From an uncultured Collinsella sp. (lineage in GTDB: Bacteria > Actinomycetota > Coriobacteriia > Coriobacteriales > Coriobacteriaceae): DNA of 40,046 bases. Shown here piece by piece: positions 30,284 to 38,565 of this stretch. How positions within the stretch are numbered: position 1 is the stretch's first letter; every line of letters starts with the position of its first letter. The translations under genes were made by a program, and so were the position numbers. The notes under the pieces are model-generated. The model was given only the letters and a program-made list of their open reading frames with translations, was not told the DNA's origin and made no database searches. The stretch spans positions 1-40,046 of the forward strand of contig CAKTUC010000006.1 of assembly GCA_934617135.1 (NCBI GenBank). The letters run 5' to 3'.

Positions 30284-33200
30284 ATGCTTGATCGCCGTTC
30301 GTTACTTGTTGCCGGAGCGTCCTCGCTGGCGAGCATTATGTTGCCGCGCGTGCCGGGCACCTCAAACGCCTTCGTACTGCCGTTTGCGCCCACCGAAGCC
30401 TATGCCGACGAAGAAGACCCCTTCAAGGTCCTCGTGCTCTCGCGCACCATGTTCGGCGTGGTGGTGGTCGACGTCGCCAACAAGATGAACCCTATCGCGG
30501 GTGCTCAGGTCACGCTGACGTCGCGCTATGCCGCAGGCAAACAGCTCACCGCCACAACCGATGATGAGGGTACAGCCATCTTTGAGGTTGCCCCGCTTTC
30601 GGAAGGCTACGTGGACGAGGCGACGCTCCTTGACGCGTATGACTTTAACGGCGGCATCTCCATCAGCATGCCAGGCTACCGCGATGTCGAGATTCCCCTT
30701 GCGCGTATCCAGGGCGGTACCGCCATTACCGCGCCCACGCGTCCGCTCTCCGACGGGGAGCCGTACTTTCGCCAGCTTACGTTCGACGAGTGGGACATCC
30801 AGTACGCCGACGCCACATTCATGGCGATGCCCAAAGACGATCCAACAAACGAGCAGTCCGACACGCATGCTTTTACCGTACAGGCCCATCTACCGCAGGG
30901 TGGGCAGGCGACGTTGCACATCAATAAGGTAATGCCCGCCGTGGGCAGCTCGCCCGAAACCGTCACGCAGATTGGCCAGGTCAAGGCCAGTGCAACGGGT
31001 GCGGATAATCTGGCGACGTTCACGCTCGAAGACAAGTTCCTCGATGCGGCGTCGGGCCTTTTGGAAGAAGGATGCAAACTTCGCTTTGTGCTCGACTACC
31101 AGGGCAAAACCTACACGCTCTCCTCCCCCATGGCCGTTGCCACCGCGCCGGCCTCAAAGGCAGAATCGGGCTCAACGACCATCATCCCCACCACCATGGA
31201 CCAAGAGATCACTCCGTTTGATTTCCCCGCGGCGTTCCCCGGCATCGGCGGCAACAAGTTCACGTGTTGGATGCCCGCATTTCCGATCCTCTTCGATTTT
31301 TCGTTTGCCGGGTACGTGCTGTTTGGCGGCGGATACAAACCAGTCAGCTATATGAACGATTCGGGCAACCCTGATCCGGAGTACTGGAAGAAGTCGCCGC
31401 GCGAATCGGGCGCCAAGCAGGCAAACCGCTACCTCGACGAGATGGAGGGGAAGTGGAATCAGTACAAGAGCATGAGCGCCGGCTCGGGCACCGATCCAAG
31501 AAACACCAAGCTCCTTCGCCATCATTGCACGCTGCTGTTCACGATGGATATCGCAACACAGGTGTACGGATCGCTTGCCTACGACTGGGTAGGCAAAACT
31601 TGGGGCGATAACAACGATCCGGCGTTTGGCAATATTAAGGCCCTCTTCCAAGTAAAAACCGATCTCAACTGGACCGAGCAGTTTACCTTGGGCCCGGTGC
31701 CGTTTTTCCTAAACGTCAATCCTTGGGTGTTGGCAAAGCTGGCGCTCGCCGTAGGCGCCCACACGCACGGCAGCGGTGCGGCGTTCTTCAAAAACATTTC
31801 GCTCGACTATTCCAATACATCGGGATCATTCACCATCCAGATCGGGCTTGCCGTCACCTTTGGAGCCGGCGTTGCAGGCGTCGCCTCATCCGCCGTGCGC
31901 GGTGCTGCATCTCTCACGTTGTTCATCGGCTACGAAAAGGCAGACGGTCAGCAGCTTCCGCGACTGCGCGTGGGCGCAGACGTCGACGTCGACGTGATAC
32001 TCCAGTTCATCATGTTCAAATGGACCACCAAGGCCTGGTCGGGGTCGTGGCCCACACTTCTCGATTCGTGGAACATGTCGGTCAACAACGGCAACCAGTA
32101 TGTGCGCCAGCACTCTGAGCTGGCACTGGGCGGAGACACGCCATATACGCTGGATGCCCGCTTCGGCTCGGCCGGAAACGCCGAGACAGGTGATGTGCCG
32201 CAGTTTATCGCGTCAGCCACCATCGTCACCAATGCCGAGCTGCTCGCATGCGCCGAAGTTGCAGCCACCGCCGTAAACGTCGCGCCGGTCGTGCGCGATT
32301 GGGAGCAAGCGGTCACGCGCATTGAGCTCGACGCGGATGCAGAGAGCGATGACACGGGACAGGTCGAGCATTTCGTCCACGCTCTGATGGAGAATGACGA
32401 AAACGCCGCGCCGATGTATGAGTACACCTACATCGGGCAGGCGAGGAACGCCATTGCGGACTCGAACGCCAATTCTGCCGGCGTGTCGGAGGACGAGCGC
32501 GGCGGTATAAAGCCCTCGAGCGACAACGTACTCTTCACCGGCGTGCTCAGCGAAGCCCACATGAAGTTAGCGATGATTGCCGGCGTGGAGTGCCTGTTCC
32601 GTATCGCCTCGGTGCGTTACGGCGAGGATGGCCGCTCGCGCCTGGTGGTACACACGAAGGCAAACGGCGCGTGGTCCGCGCCCATGCCGGTCGACTTCCC
32701 CCTGGGCTTTGGCGAGGGCGACGTGGAGCGTGGCGGCACGTTCGATTACGACTTCGACGTGGTGGAATATACGGACGGGAGAGAAAACCAAGACGCCTAC
32801 GTATTGCTGGTCTCGGGAGAGCGCCCCGAAGGCGACGCAACCCGGTTCGATACGGCAAGTACAGCCGGCATACTGTCCGTTGTGCGCCTACGCATCAGTA
32901 ATAGCGAAGTTCGCGTGATATCGCACACGTCATGGCGCAGCATCTCGCGCGGCCGCCTGCAGGAGGATGGCTACCATTGCCTGCAATGTCCGCGTATCAC
33001 AGTAGGCAAGACGCTTGTCGACGGGCGTCTGTCGGGCGCCTATCTCCACCGCCGCGGAGCCACCGCAGAAAAGGCGCTCGGCACCGAGGCAGAGGTTGCG
33101 CTGGAATGCTTTACCCTGTGGTCGGACGATTTGGGTGACAGCCTCACGTTCCGTCAGGTTCTCCGCTTTCCGCAAGCGCCGTCGAGCATCGAGCTGGGCG

Positions 33201-34651
33201 CGCCCGAGAATATCAACGGCAAAATGGTGGTGCCCGTCGCATACGAGACTGCAAGCGGTTGTGGCTGCGCATCGTACGCCGTGATCGGCCAGTCCATCGC
33301 GGGTTGGGGCGTTATGCCGCCAGATGCCACAGTGCCCCACGCGGTGCCGTGGCCGCAGCACACGGGCTTTTTGGCCACCGTCAACGAGCAGCTGCAGCAT
33401 GTTACCTGGACGCGAGGCGCGACGACATTTGCAACGACACCCATGGGCGCAGCTGGCTGCGGCCCGGCATCGTTTAGCGTGAGCAACAACGGCAGGTGCG
33501 TGCTATACGTCGAGAACACCGACGGCAAAGTGGGGCAAACCTACGACGAAGAAGGCGAGCCGGTGGCGGTAATGGGCAAGCATTTCCGCATCTTCGCCAG
33601 CACCCTGATCGACGATCTGTTCACGGAGCCGTTCGTGCTCTGCGAGCTGGAGCACCCCATTGATCAGATAACGACGTTTTTGACCTCGGGCGGCATGCTC
33701 TCAGCGCTTGCCACGCACATCGTGAGCGCCGAGCAGAGCAAGGCAGAACTGCACGGCATCGAAGTGCCCTTGGTGGCATGCGCCACACCACTGGGCGCGA
33801 TAGCCAACCTGGGCGCTGTGGTACCCGGAGCGGCAAGCGAGTCGTTTACGGTAACGGTGCGAAACGACGGCAACACGCTGCTGACCGCCGGAACAGTCGA
33901 TCTGTACCGAGAGGGCTCTAACCAGCCATTCTCCAGCGCATCCATCGGATTCGGAGCGAACGCACGCATGGCATCGATCTACGACCCGGAGCTTGCCGAG
34001 GACGCATCGGCCAACGACATGGCTCACGTGAAGTACGCACTCGAGGCACTGGGCGAGCGCTTTGCCACGCACCCGCTGGTAGCCGACAACGGCAACGCCG
34101 TGCTGGCACCGGGTTGCACGGCACAGTTCCGCATGGGCTTTGCCATCCCGGAGAGCTGGAGCGACGAGGTGGGCAAACGCGTCACGCTCTACGCAAAGGC
34201 GCGTGACCTGGTGGCGCTCGACCCCGTAACGCTCGAAGAGATTCGACCGGGCGCAAACTCCGCGCTGGGCGGCGTGCTGCACGAGCTCCACATCCCCGAC
34301 GCGGCATGCGAACGCGCGGAGGTGCTGGTGGGCGTAAGCAGCAACGCCGATGCGACGGGGCTTCACGACGCCCCGATGACCGTGGACAGCGATGGCGGCT
34401 CGAGCGGCGGCGGTTCTGGCACGGGAGGCAGCTCCGGCGGAAGCGGCTCTGGCAGCGGCAAGAGTCACGACAATAACAAGCGCTCCGGTAAATCAGGCAT
34501 GCTCGCTGGCACGGGCGACAGCAACATCCCCCTGACGGCAGCCGCAGCAGCACTCGCCGCAGCCGGAGCCGGCCTCGTCGCCTACAGCGCCCGCCGCACG
34601 GCGCTCGAAAACGACACCGCCGATGAGGTCAATTCGGATAAGCCTCGCTAA
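30284..34651 (+). CDS. Large cell-wall-anchored surface protein with possible Tat signal
   Basis: The 1455-residue protein starts MLDRRSLLVAGASSLASIML, a twin-arginine-like signal, with a cleavage-type AYADEED near residue 45. Next comes a beta-sandwich of the carboxypeptidase-regulatory/Cna-B kind (about 50-130: DVANKMNPIAGAQVTLTSR, TDDEGTAIFEV). A long middle region contains aromatic and Gly-rich segments (300-560) and a second half with repeated short beta strands that may form a propeller or stacked sandwiches. A Gly/Ser linker leads to the sorting signal LAGTG (1407-1411), a hydrophobic helix and an RR tail. The motif differs from LPxTG in position 2 but fits sortase sites reported for actinobacteria. 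GGGAG precedes the ATG. Function unknown; adhesion or glycan binding is plausible. Confidence 0.82.
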   Translation: MLDRRSLLVAGASSLASIMLPRVPGTSNAFVLPFAPTEAYADEEDPFKVLVLSRTMFGVVVVDVANKMNPIAGAQVTLTSRYAAGKQLTATTDDEGTAIFEVAPLSEGYVDEATLLDAYDFNGGISISMPGYRDVEIPLARIQGGTAITAPTRPLSDGEPYFRQLTFDEWDIQYADATFMAMPKDDPTNEQSDTHAFTVQAHLPQGGQATLHINKVMPAVGSSPETVTQIGQVKASATGADNLATFTLEDKFLDAASGLLEEGCKLRFVLDYQGKTYTLSSPMAVATAPASKAESGSTTIIPTTMDQEITPFDFPAAFPGIGGNKFTCWMPAFPILFDFSFAGYVLFGGGYKPVSYMNDSGNPDPEYWKKSPRESGAKQANRYLDEMEGKWNQYKSMSAGSGTDPRNTKLLRHHCTLLFTMDIATQVYGSLAYDWVGKTWGDNNDPAFGNIKALFQVKTDLNWTEQFTLGPVPFFLNVNPWVLAKLALAVGAHTHGSGAAFFKNISLDYSNTSGSFTIQIGLAVTFGAGVAGVASSAVRGAASLTLFIGYEKADGQQLPRLRVGADVDVDVILQFIMFKWTTKAWSGSWPTLLDSWNMSVNNGNQYVRQHSELALGGDTPYTLDARFGSAGNAETGDVPQFIASATIVTNAELLACAEVAATAVNVAPVVRDWEQAVTRIELDADAESDDTGQVEHFVHALMENDENAAPMYEYTYIGQARNAIADSNANSAGVSEDERGGIKPSSDNVLFTGVLSEAHMKLAMIAGVECLFRIASVRYGEDGRSRLVVHTKANGAWSAPMPVDFPLGFGEGDVERGGTFDYDFDVVEYTDGRENQDAYVLLVSGERPEGDATRFDTASTAGILSVVRLRISNSEVRVISHTSWRSISRGRLQEDGYHCLQCPRITVGKTLVDGRLSGAYLHRRGATAEKALGTEAEVALECFTLWSDDLGDSLTFRQVLRFPQAPSSIELGAPENINGKMVVPVAYETASGCGCASYAVIGQSIAGWGVMPPDATVPHAVPWPQHTGFLATVNEQLQHVTWTRGATTFATTPMGAAGCGPASFSVSNNGRCVLYVENTDGKVGQTYDEEGEPVAVMGKHFRIFASTLIDDLFTEPFVLCELEHPIDQITTFLTSGGMLSALATHIVSAEQSKAELHGIEVPLVACATPLGAIANLGAVVPGAASESFTVTVRNDGNTLLTAGTVDLYREGSNQPFSSASIGFGANARMASIYDPELAEDASANDMAHVKYALEALGERFATHPLVADNGNAVLAPGCTAQFRMGFAIPESWSDEVGKRVTLYAKARDLVALDPVTLEEIRPGANSALGGVLHELHIPDAACERAEVLVGVSSNADATGLHDAPMTVDSDGGSSGGGSGTGGSSGGSGSGSGKSHDNNKRSGKSGMLAGTGDSNIPLTAAAAALAAAGAGLVAYSARRTALENDTADEVNSDKPR

Positions 34652-34700
34652 CTCCTAGTTGCTTTTGCGAGAGACGCCGGCTCGGCTCATCGAACATCAA

Positions 34701-34736
34701 AATGGGCTGATTCTGGATACCCAGAGCCAGCCCATT
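34701..34736. terminator. Hairpin between convergent genes
   Basis: AATGGGCTG (34701-34709) and CAGCCCATT (34728-34736) are exact complements. Short T runs flank the hairpin on both strands, so it can end both the surface-protein transcript and the convergent membrane-protein transcript. Confidence 0.7.
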
Positions 34737-34742
34737 TGCGTA

Positions 34743-35327
34743 CTAGATGTCGCCGGCGTCGTCGAGCTCTGCCTCAATCTTGGCACGACGCTTTTTCGCA
34801 GAGAAGAATGTTGCGCACAGGAGGGCAAACGTGGCCACGAAAATCGTCGCTCCGCAGCACACGCCCACTGCCAAGTTCGCCGCCCAAAAGACACTTTCGA
34901 GCGGAACGATCTGCGCCTCGGCGATGCAGCGCATCGCGGCGACAACAAGCGCGCTCACAGCTCCACTGAGACCACTGATAAGCAGGAAATACCCGGCAGG
35001 AAGATGCTCAGTCTGTCCAAAACGGTTGGTATCGACATAGCCCTTCCGCGTTTGCAGCACCACGCAGATTAGCATCACGATAACGAGCCACGCATACATG
35101 GCAGCCTCGAACGGTGTCGCAAAGAGGTGCGGCATTTCGCTGGCATCGCTGTGAACCCACGCGACCTGTCGAGCTATAAATTGATAGAAGAGAATTGCCA
35201 GCATGCCAAATGAAAGCAGCGCGAAGCCAATCTTGTAAATCTTTGCGTTTTCCGCCTCCAAGCGCTCATCCCTAGGGCCGGCATATTCACGCCACTTTTG
35301 CACGATTTTCAGATCTTCAAATTTCAT
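34743..35327 (-). CDS. DUF6773-like four-helix membrane protein
   Basis: The 194-residue protein starts with a polar segment containing DERLEAENAKIYKIGF, an element I associate with DUF6773, followed by four membrane helices (about 30-50, 77-95, 112-132, 146-170) and a basic/acidic tail. Function is unknown. It lies eight bases after a small Cro/C1-type regulator, a pairing common for membrane proteins of this kind in Firmicutes and Coriobacteriia, and is cotranscribed from the promoter at 35.6 kb. GGAG precedes the ATG. Confidence 0.75.
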   Translation of the reverse strand: MKFEDLKIVQKWREYAGPRDERLEAENAKIYKIGFALLSFGMLAILFYQFIARQVAWVHSDASEMPHLFATPFEAAMYAWLVIVMLICVVLQTRKGYVDTNRFGQTEHLPAGYFLLISGLSGAVSALVVAAMRCIAEAQIVPLESVFWAANLAVGVCCGATIFVATFALLCATFFSAKKRRAKIEAELDDAGDI

Positions 35328-35335
35328 AGCGACTC

Positions 35336-35566
35336 CTAAAGAGCGTTAGGGTCGGCGTCGGTCTCGTCTTCCCAAAACAAGTCGTTCAACGTGACGCGCA
35401 GCGCTTTGCAAATTGCCACGCACAAGTTGAGCGTGGGGTTATAGCCGCCCGCCTCAATCAGGCCGATGGTTTGGCGCGTAACGCCCACGGCCCCGGCCAA
35501 GTCAGCTTGCGAAAGGCCAGCCGCCGCGCGCGCCGCCTTCATGCGTAGGTTCTTTTTGCCCGGCAT
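35336..35566 (-). CDS. Small XRE-family regulator
   Basis: The 76-residue protein is almost entirely one Cro/C1-type helix-turn-helix (MKAARAAAGLSQADLAGAVGV and TRQTIGLIEAGGYNPTLNLC) with the short acidic tail seen in the YozG/PbsX-like group (LNDLFWEDE). ATG 35566 has AAAGGA upstream. It heads a two-gene operon with the DUF6773-like membrane protein and probably represses its own promoter through the ATGACAGA-type sites upstream. Confidence 0.9.
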   Translation of the reverse strand: MPGKKNLRMKAARAAAGLSQADLAGAVGVTRQTIGLIEAGGYNPTLNLCVAICKALRVTLNDLFWEDETDADPNAL

Positions 35567-35584
35567 GGAGTTCCTTTCGAAGTA

Positions 35585-35677
35585 ATGGACAGATATCCGT
35601 TGCAACATGACAGAAATATATTGCATCCATCAACGTATGTCAACTATATCTGTCATTGTGAAAAGCATGTCTGTCAT
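35585..35677 (-). promoter_or_regulatory. Consensus promoter with four ATGACAGA-type operator sites
   Basis: On the minus strand TTGACA (35638-35643) and TATATT (35615-35620) are separated by exactly 17 bases. ATGACAGA-like motifs flank and overlap it: 35585-35596 and 35607-35620 read forward, and 35645-35656 and 35667-35677 read in reverse. The inner pair forms a near-perfect inverted repeat around the promoter, a clear repressor arrangement for the HTH gene it drives. Confidence 0.75.
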
Positions 35678-35830
35678 GAGCGCGCAGGCACGGATTTCTT
35701 TCGATTCACTATTACATTCATCTTGATTTCGTTGTCACATTACCATATCTACCTCGTCATTTGCAGTCTTGTATCACCTCTCTCGTTGCGGTATTAAGCA
35801 TTACCCACCGCAACTGAAAGGATGGTTTTA

Positions 35831-36394
35831 ATGGATGCAAGCCCCTTGAGTCCCATATGCTCATCCGCTGCAGAATCGCTACGCACGATAATCAATAGCC
35901 ACTTAGTCTCGGCAGGAATAACGATTACCGCGAGCGAGGCAGCCGATCTTGCAATGCATCGAGAACTCTGCCTACGGGACAACGAACGAATCGAGTTTGG
36001 AACGCCCGCCGTTGTGACGATTGCCGAGGAACTCGCCCCTTCCCCTTGTTTGAAAACCTGCGACGCGGCGGATGCCTTAACGCGTCTTCAGGAAGTGTTC
36101 TACCGAACAAGGGACGAGCTTGCCATCGAGGTACCAGACTCAGAGATTATCGAGGCCGTCTGCCATTGTTTCGATGAGCTGGGCAGCGCCTTCGACGTTG
36201 CAACGCTACCCACCGAAGAACTCATGACCTTCTCAAAAACCTATCGGCAGGCCCAAGAGAGCACCGAGGAAGCCTGCTATTGCCTCACGGACGACACCGG
36301 CCGCACGTACACGTTCGACCCAACGGAATGGGACTACGACGAAACGGCACCCGGCTGGAACGGAGAGAAGTGGGACGATGACATTGATGAATAG
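35831..36394 (+). CDS. DUF6323-like protein
   Basis: The 187-residue soluble protein has the segment MHRELCLRDNERIEFGTPAVVTI, then LTRLQEVFYRTRDELAIEVPDSEIIEAVCHCFDE, which I associate with the DUF6323 family; no catalytic motif is evident. The C-terminal tail is very acidic. ATG 35831 has AAAGGA at eight bases, whereas the ATG three codons earlier is too close to it. It overlaps the next gene by 17 bases, so the two are made together. Function unknown. Confidence 0.65.
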   Translation: MDASPLSPICSSAAESLRTIINSHLVSAGITITASEAADLAMHRELCLRDNERIEFGTPAVVTIAEELAPSPCLKTCDAADALTRLQEVFYRTRDELAIEVPDSEIIEAVCHCFDELGSAFDVATLPTEELMTFSKTYRQAQESTEEACYCLTDDTGRTYTFDPTEWDYDETAPGWNGEKWDDDIDE

Positions 36395-37022
36395 CAACAT
36401 CCAGGAAGCCGGACGTCGAAACGCCATGCGGGTACAGCACAATTTCGCCCAGCTGATGACACACGTTGCCAGCCTGTACTGCATGAATGGGTCCTCATCG
36501 CTCAGCCAGCACGAAATGGCCGAGCTCACCCTATCGGTCGCTTATACGCTCGGTCTCGCCGACGCCACGCCGGAAGAGGCCGCCCAGACGCTCAACGCTG
36601 ATGATCCCATCGCGCTCTGGCACAGCCACCTAGCTGCGCTCGATTGCCGCATCGACAATGCGCTCGTCACGTGGAAACGCATCGTCCTCGCTATGCCGCT
36701 CATCCGCAATGTTGCGCTCCGGGATACCCTGGCCAGCCTCGGCGACCTTAAGTCCCGCTACGATACGCGTTTTGCCGCCCACACGGTCCCCTGCGATATC
36801 GATTACCAGCTAAGCGAACCAATCGATACCAACCTTAGGGGCCTGGATTACATCGAGGCGTGGCTCGCCCAACTCGAACGTGAGACGATGTGGATCGCGC
36901 AGTTCGATGTCGACAGCTGTATCTCAACGCTCGAACGCGTCTGCCCCGATTATCGCGGACTCCATATCAACCTTTACGACCTGCTGTTTGCGCACGCCAG
37001 CGAACTTGAGCGCAAAATGTAA
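36378..37022 (+). CDS. DUF6179-like protein
   Basis: The 214-residue protein contains LYCMNGSSSLSQHEMAELTL followed by SVAYTLGL, a segment resembling the start of DUF6179 proteins, but it is less than half the length I recall for that family, so it may be a short form or another family. It is helical and soluble. It overlaps the DUF6323-like gene, and pairs of these two families are adjacent in other anaerobes as I remember them. GGAG lies upstream of ATG 36378. Function unknown. Confidence 0.6.
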   Translation: MTLMNSNIQEAGRRNAMRVQHNFAQLMTHVASLYCMNGSSSLSQHEMAELTLSVAYTLGLADATPEEAAQTLNADDPIALWHSHLAALDCRIDNALVTWKRIVLAMPLIRNVALRDTLASLGDLKSRYDTRFAAHTVPCDIDYQLSEPIDTNLRGLDYIEAWLAQLERETMWIAQFDVDSCISTLERVCPDYRGLHINLYDLLFAHASELERKM

Positions 37023-37044
37023 TGCTCGTCTGGCGCTCGCACAC

Positions 37045-37082
37045 CAAAAAGGGCTGGCCCCGATAACTCGGAGCCAGCCCTG
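37045..37082 (-). terminator. Intrinsic terminator of the lipoprotein gene
   Basis: AGGGCTGGC (37050-37058) pairs exactly with GCCAGCCCT (37073-37081). On the minus strand a run of five T residues follows directly. The plus strand has no T run, so it mainly serves the minus-strand lipoprotein gene. Confidence 0.8.
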
Positions 37083-37110
37083 AGTCGCCTGACGTGGGAA
37101 TCGCAATCCG

Positions 37111-38130
37111 TTACTTGAGCTTCAGCGCCTCCATCATGGGCACGGCAGCATCCCAATCGATCTTCCAGCCGATCGACACGCGGACGGTCTCGCCCGTTGC
37201 GGGAGCCGTCGCAAACAGCGTATGACCGTTGTCGGGGCCGGTAAAGCGCAGCCACGTTATGCCGTTGTACTCGACCTGGTCGGTTGTCGTCTCCTTGCCT
37301 TCATAGACCTGCTCTAGGCTTGCAATCTCTTCCTCCGGCGAGCGCGGGAAGATGCTGATGTGCAGGCGTCCTCCAGTCTCGTCGTGGAAGAAGTCCGCCT
37401 TTTCGTGCTCTTCGTTGGACGAATCCAGCGTGTACCCATCGGCGGCCTCGATACTGTACGATGCGCAATCGATGCCCGTTAAATCTGCCTTCTCGCCAGA
37501 ATCGGCCACGCCGCCGGCCGCCTTGAACTCCTTGGTCTCGCATCCCGTGGTGTCGAAGTGCATAGCCTCATGATTCTTGGCGGGGGCGTAAGCGTCTACG
37601 AACTCGACAGTGATGGGCCCGTAGTACGCCGTCTTGGGCGCCCAGAAGTAGACATACTCAACGGTCTCGCCCGGACCGATATCTTGCCTCTTGGAAAGAT
37701 CGATGCCCTCGTGAAGCTCATCGGGAGCCTCGCTTGCAACGTAGTCGAGCACGGCCGCCTTGCCGGAAGTAAACAACGGGTCGCCTGCCTCAAGATCGCC
37801 CTGGGCAGCATGCACGTTAAAGGAGCTAAACGTCCTGTTCTTTTCATTGTTGTTGGTGATCTTGACGTGCAGGTAAAAGCCGTCCTGCAGTTTAGCGTCG
37901 CCGCGATAGAACGTACCGTGGGCTACCGACTCGTAGGTTATGCCAGCCACCTCGACCGTCTGCGACTCATAGGCCTTGGCCTTCTTCTCTACGGGAGCAC
38001 TGCCGCCCGAACTGCCAGCCGAGCCGCTCGGAGCACCACCGCCACAGCCGGCCACCGAACACGCCAGCACGGCCGAAAGCATCACGGTGGGAATTCCTAA
38101 CAGCAGCTTTTTCGTCATGGGCTTCATCAT
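37111..38130 (-). CDS. Lipoprotein of unknown function
   Basis: The 339-residue protein has a lipoprotein signal (KKLLLGIPTVMLSAVLACS, VAGCGGG: lipid-bearing Cys28) and a Gly/Ser linker. A first domain (about 55-190) has VEVAGITYESVAHGTFYRGD and FYLHVKITNNNEKNRTF, a pattern typical of DUF4352-like immunoglobulin folds. The second domain (about 210-339) contains TLDSSNEEHEKADFFHDETGGRLHISIFP split over two strands and resembles lipid- or ligand-binding beta domains. It should sit on the outer face of the membrane. I chose ATG 38130, behind AAAGGAG; the frame continues upstream without a better start. Confidence 0.8.
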   Translation of the reverse strand: MMKPMTKKLLLGIPTVMLSAVLACSVAGCGGGAPSGSAGSSGGSAPVEKKAKAYESQTVEVAGITYESVAHGTFYRGDAKLQDGFYLHVKITNNNEKNRTFSSFNVHAAQGDLEAGDPLFTSGKAAVLDYVASEAPDELHEGIDLSKRQDIGPGETVEYVYFWAPKTAYYGPITVEFVDAYAPAKNHEAMHFDTTGCETKEFKAAGGVADSGEKADLTGIDCASYSIEAADGYTLDSSNEEHEKADFFHDETGGRLHISIFPRSPEEEIASLEQVYEGKETTTDQVEYNGITWLRFTGPDNGHTLFATAPATGETVRVSIGWKIDWDAAVPMMEALKLK

Positions 38131-38565
38131 CCTCACCGCTCCTTTCGGCTTGCAGTTCATCCGTTGCCCGGGCCTTTCGTCGTCCCCGTGGCATCGGCTT
38201 CCGCTATGAGCGTATGACGAAACACGGCACGGGCGAAGTGACCCGCGGCCCAAATAACGACCTGTCAGCATCCCCTATGGGCCAAAAGGACACGCACACG
38301 CACGCCCGTGGCCCATAAAACGAGACGCCTGTCCCAATGTTCGATTTAACCCAACAGCCGCAAACAAGATAGGGCGCCTTCAACCGCCTTCAAACTTACT
38401 CGGACAGAACCGACTCGGTTTTGCCCGAGTAAACGCCATTCCATCAAATTGCGAACGATTGTTCGATGGATTTCGTGTTGGATGGAATCGCCCACGGGCT
38501 GGGCTATGCTACCTTGACTATCTATACGACTTAAATGCACAAGAGGAAGCACCAAGAGAGCGAGC
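38131..38565. other. 435-base intergenic region with stem-loop and SOS box
   Basis: No gene is evident. It holds an 8-base stem (TTACTCGG at 38396-38403, CCGAGTAA at 38425-38432) without a T run, and a LexA-type box at 38452-38465. The left part, from 38131 to about 38390, shows only the leader of the lipoprotein gene and no further structure that I can see. Confidence 0.6.
38452..38465. promoter_or_regulatory. LexA-type SOS box
   Basis: CGAAC-GATT-GTTCG is a perfect match to the Gram-positive/actinobacterial LexA operator CGAAC-N4-GTTCG. It lies 101 bases upstream of the topoisomerase start codon, close to where its promoter should be. The nearest other gene diverges 320 bases away. Confidence 0.7.
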
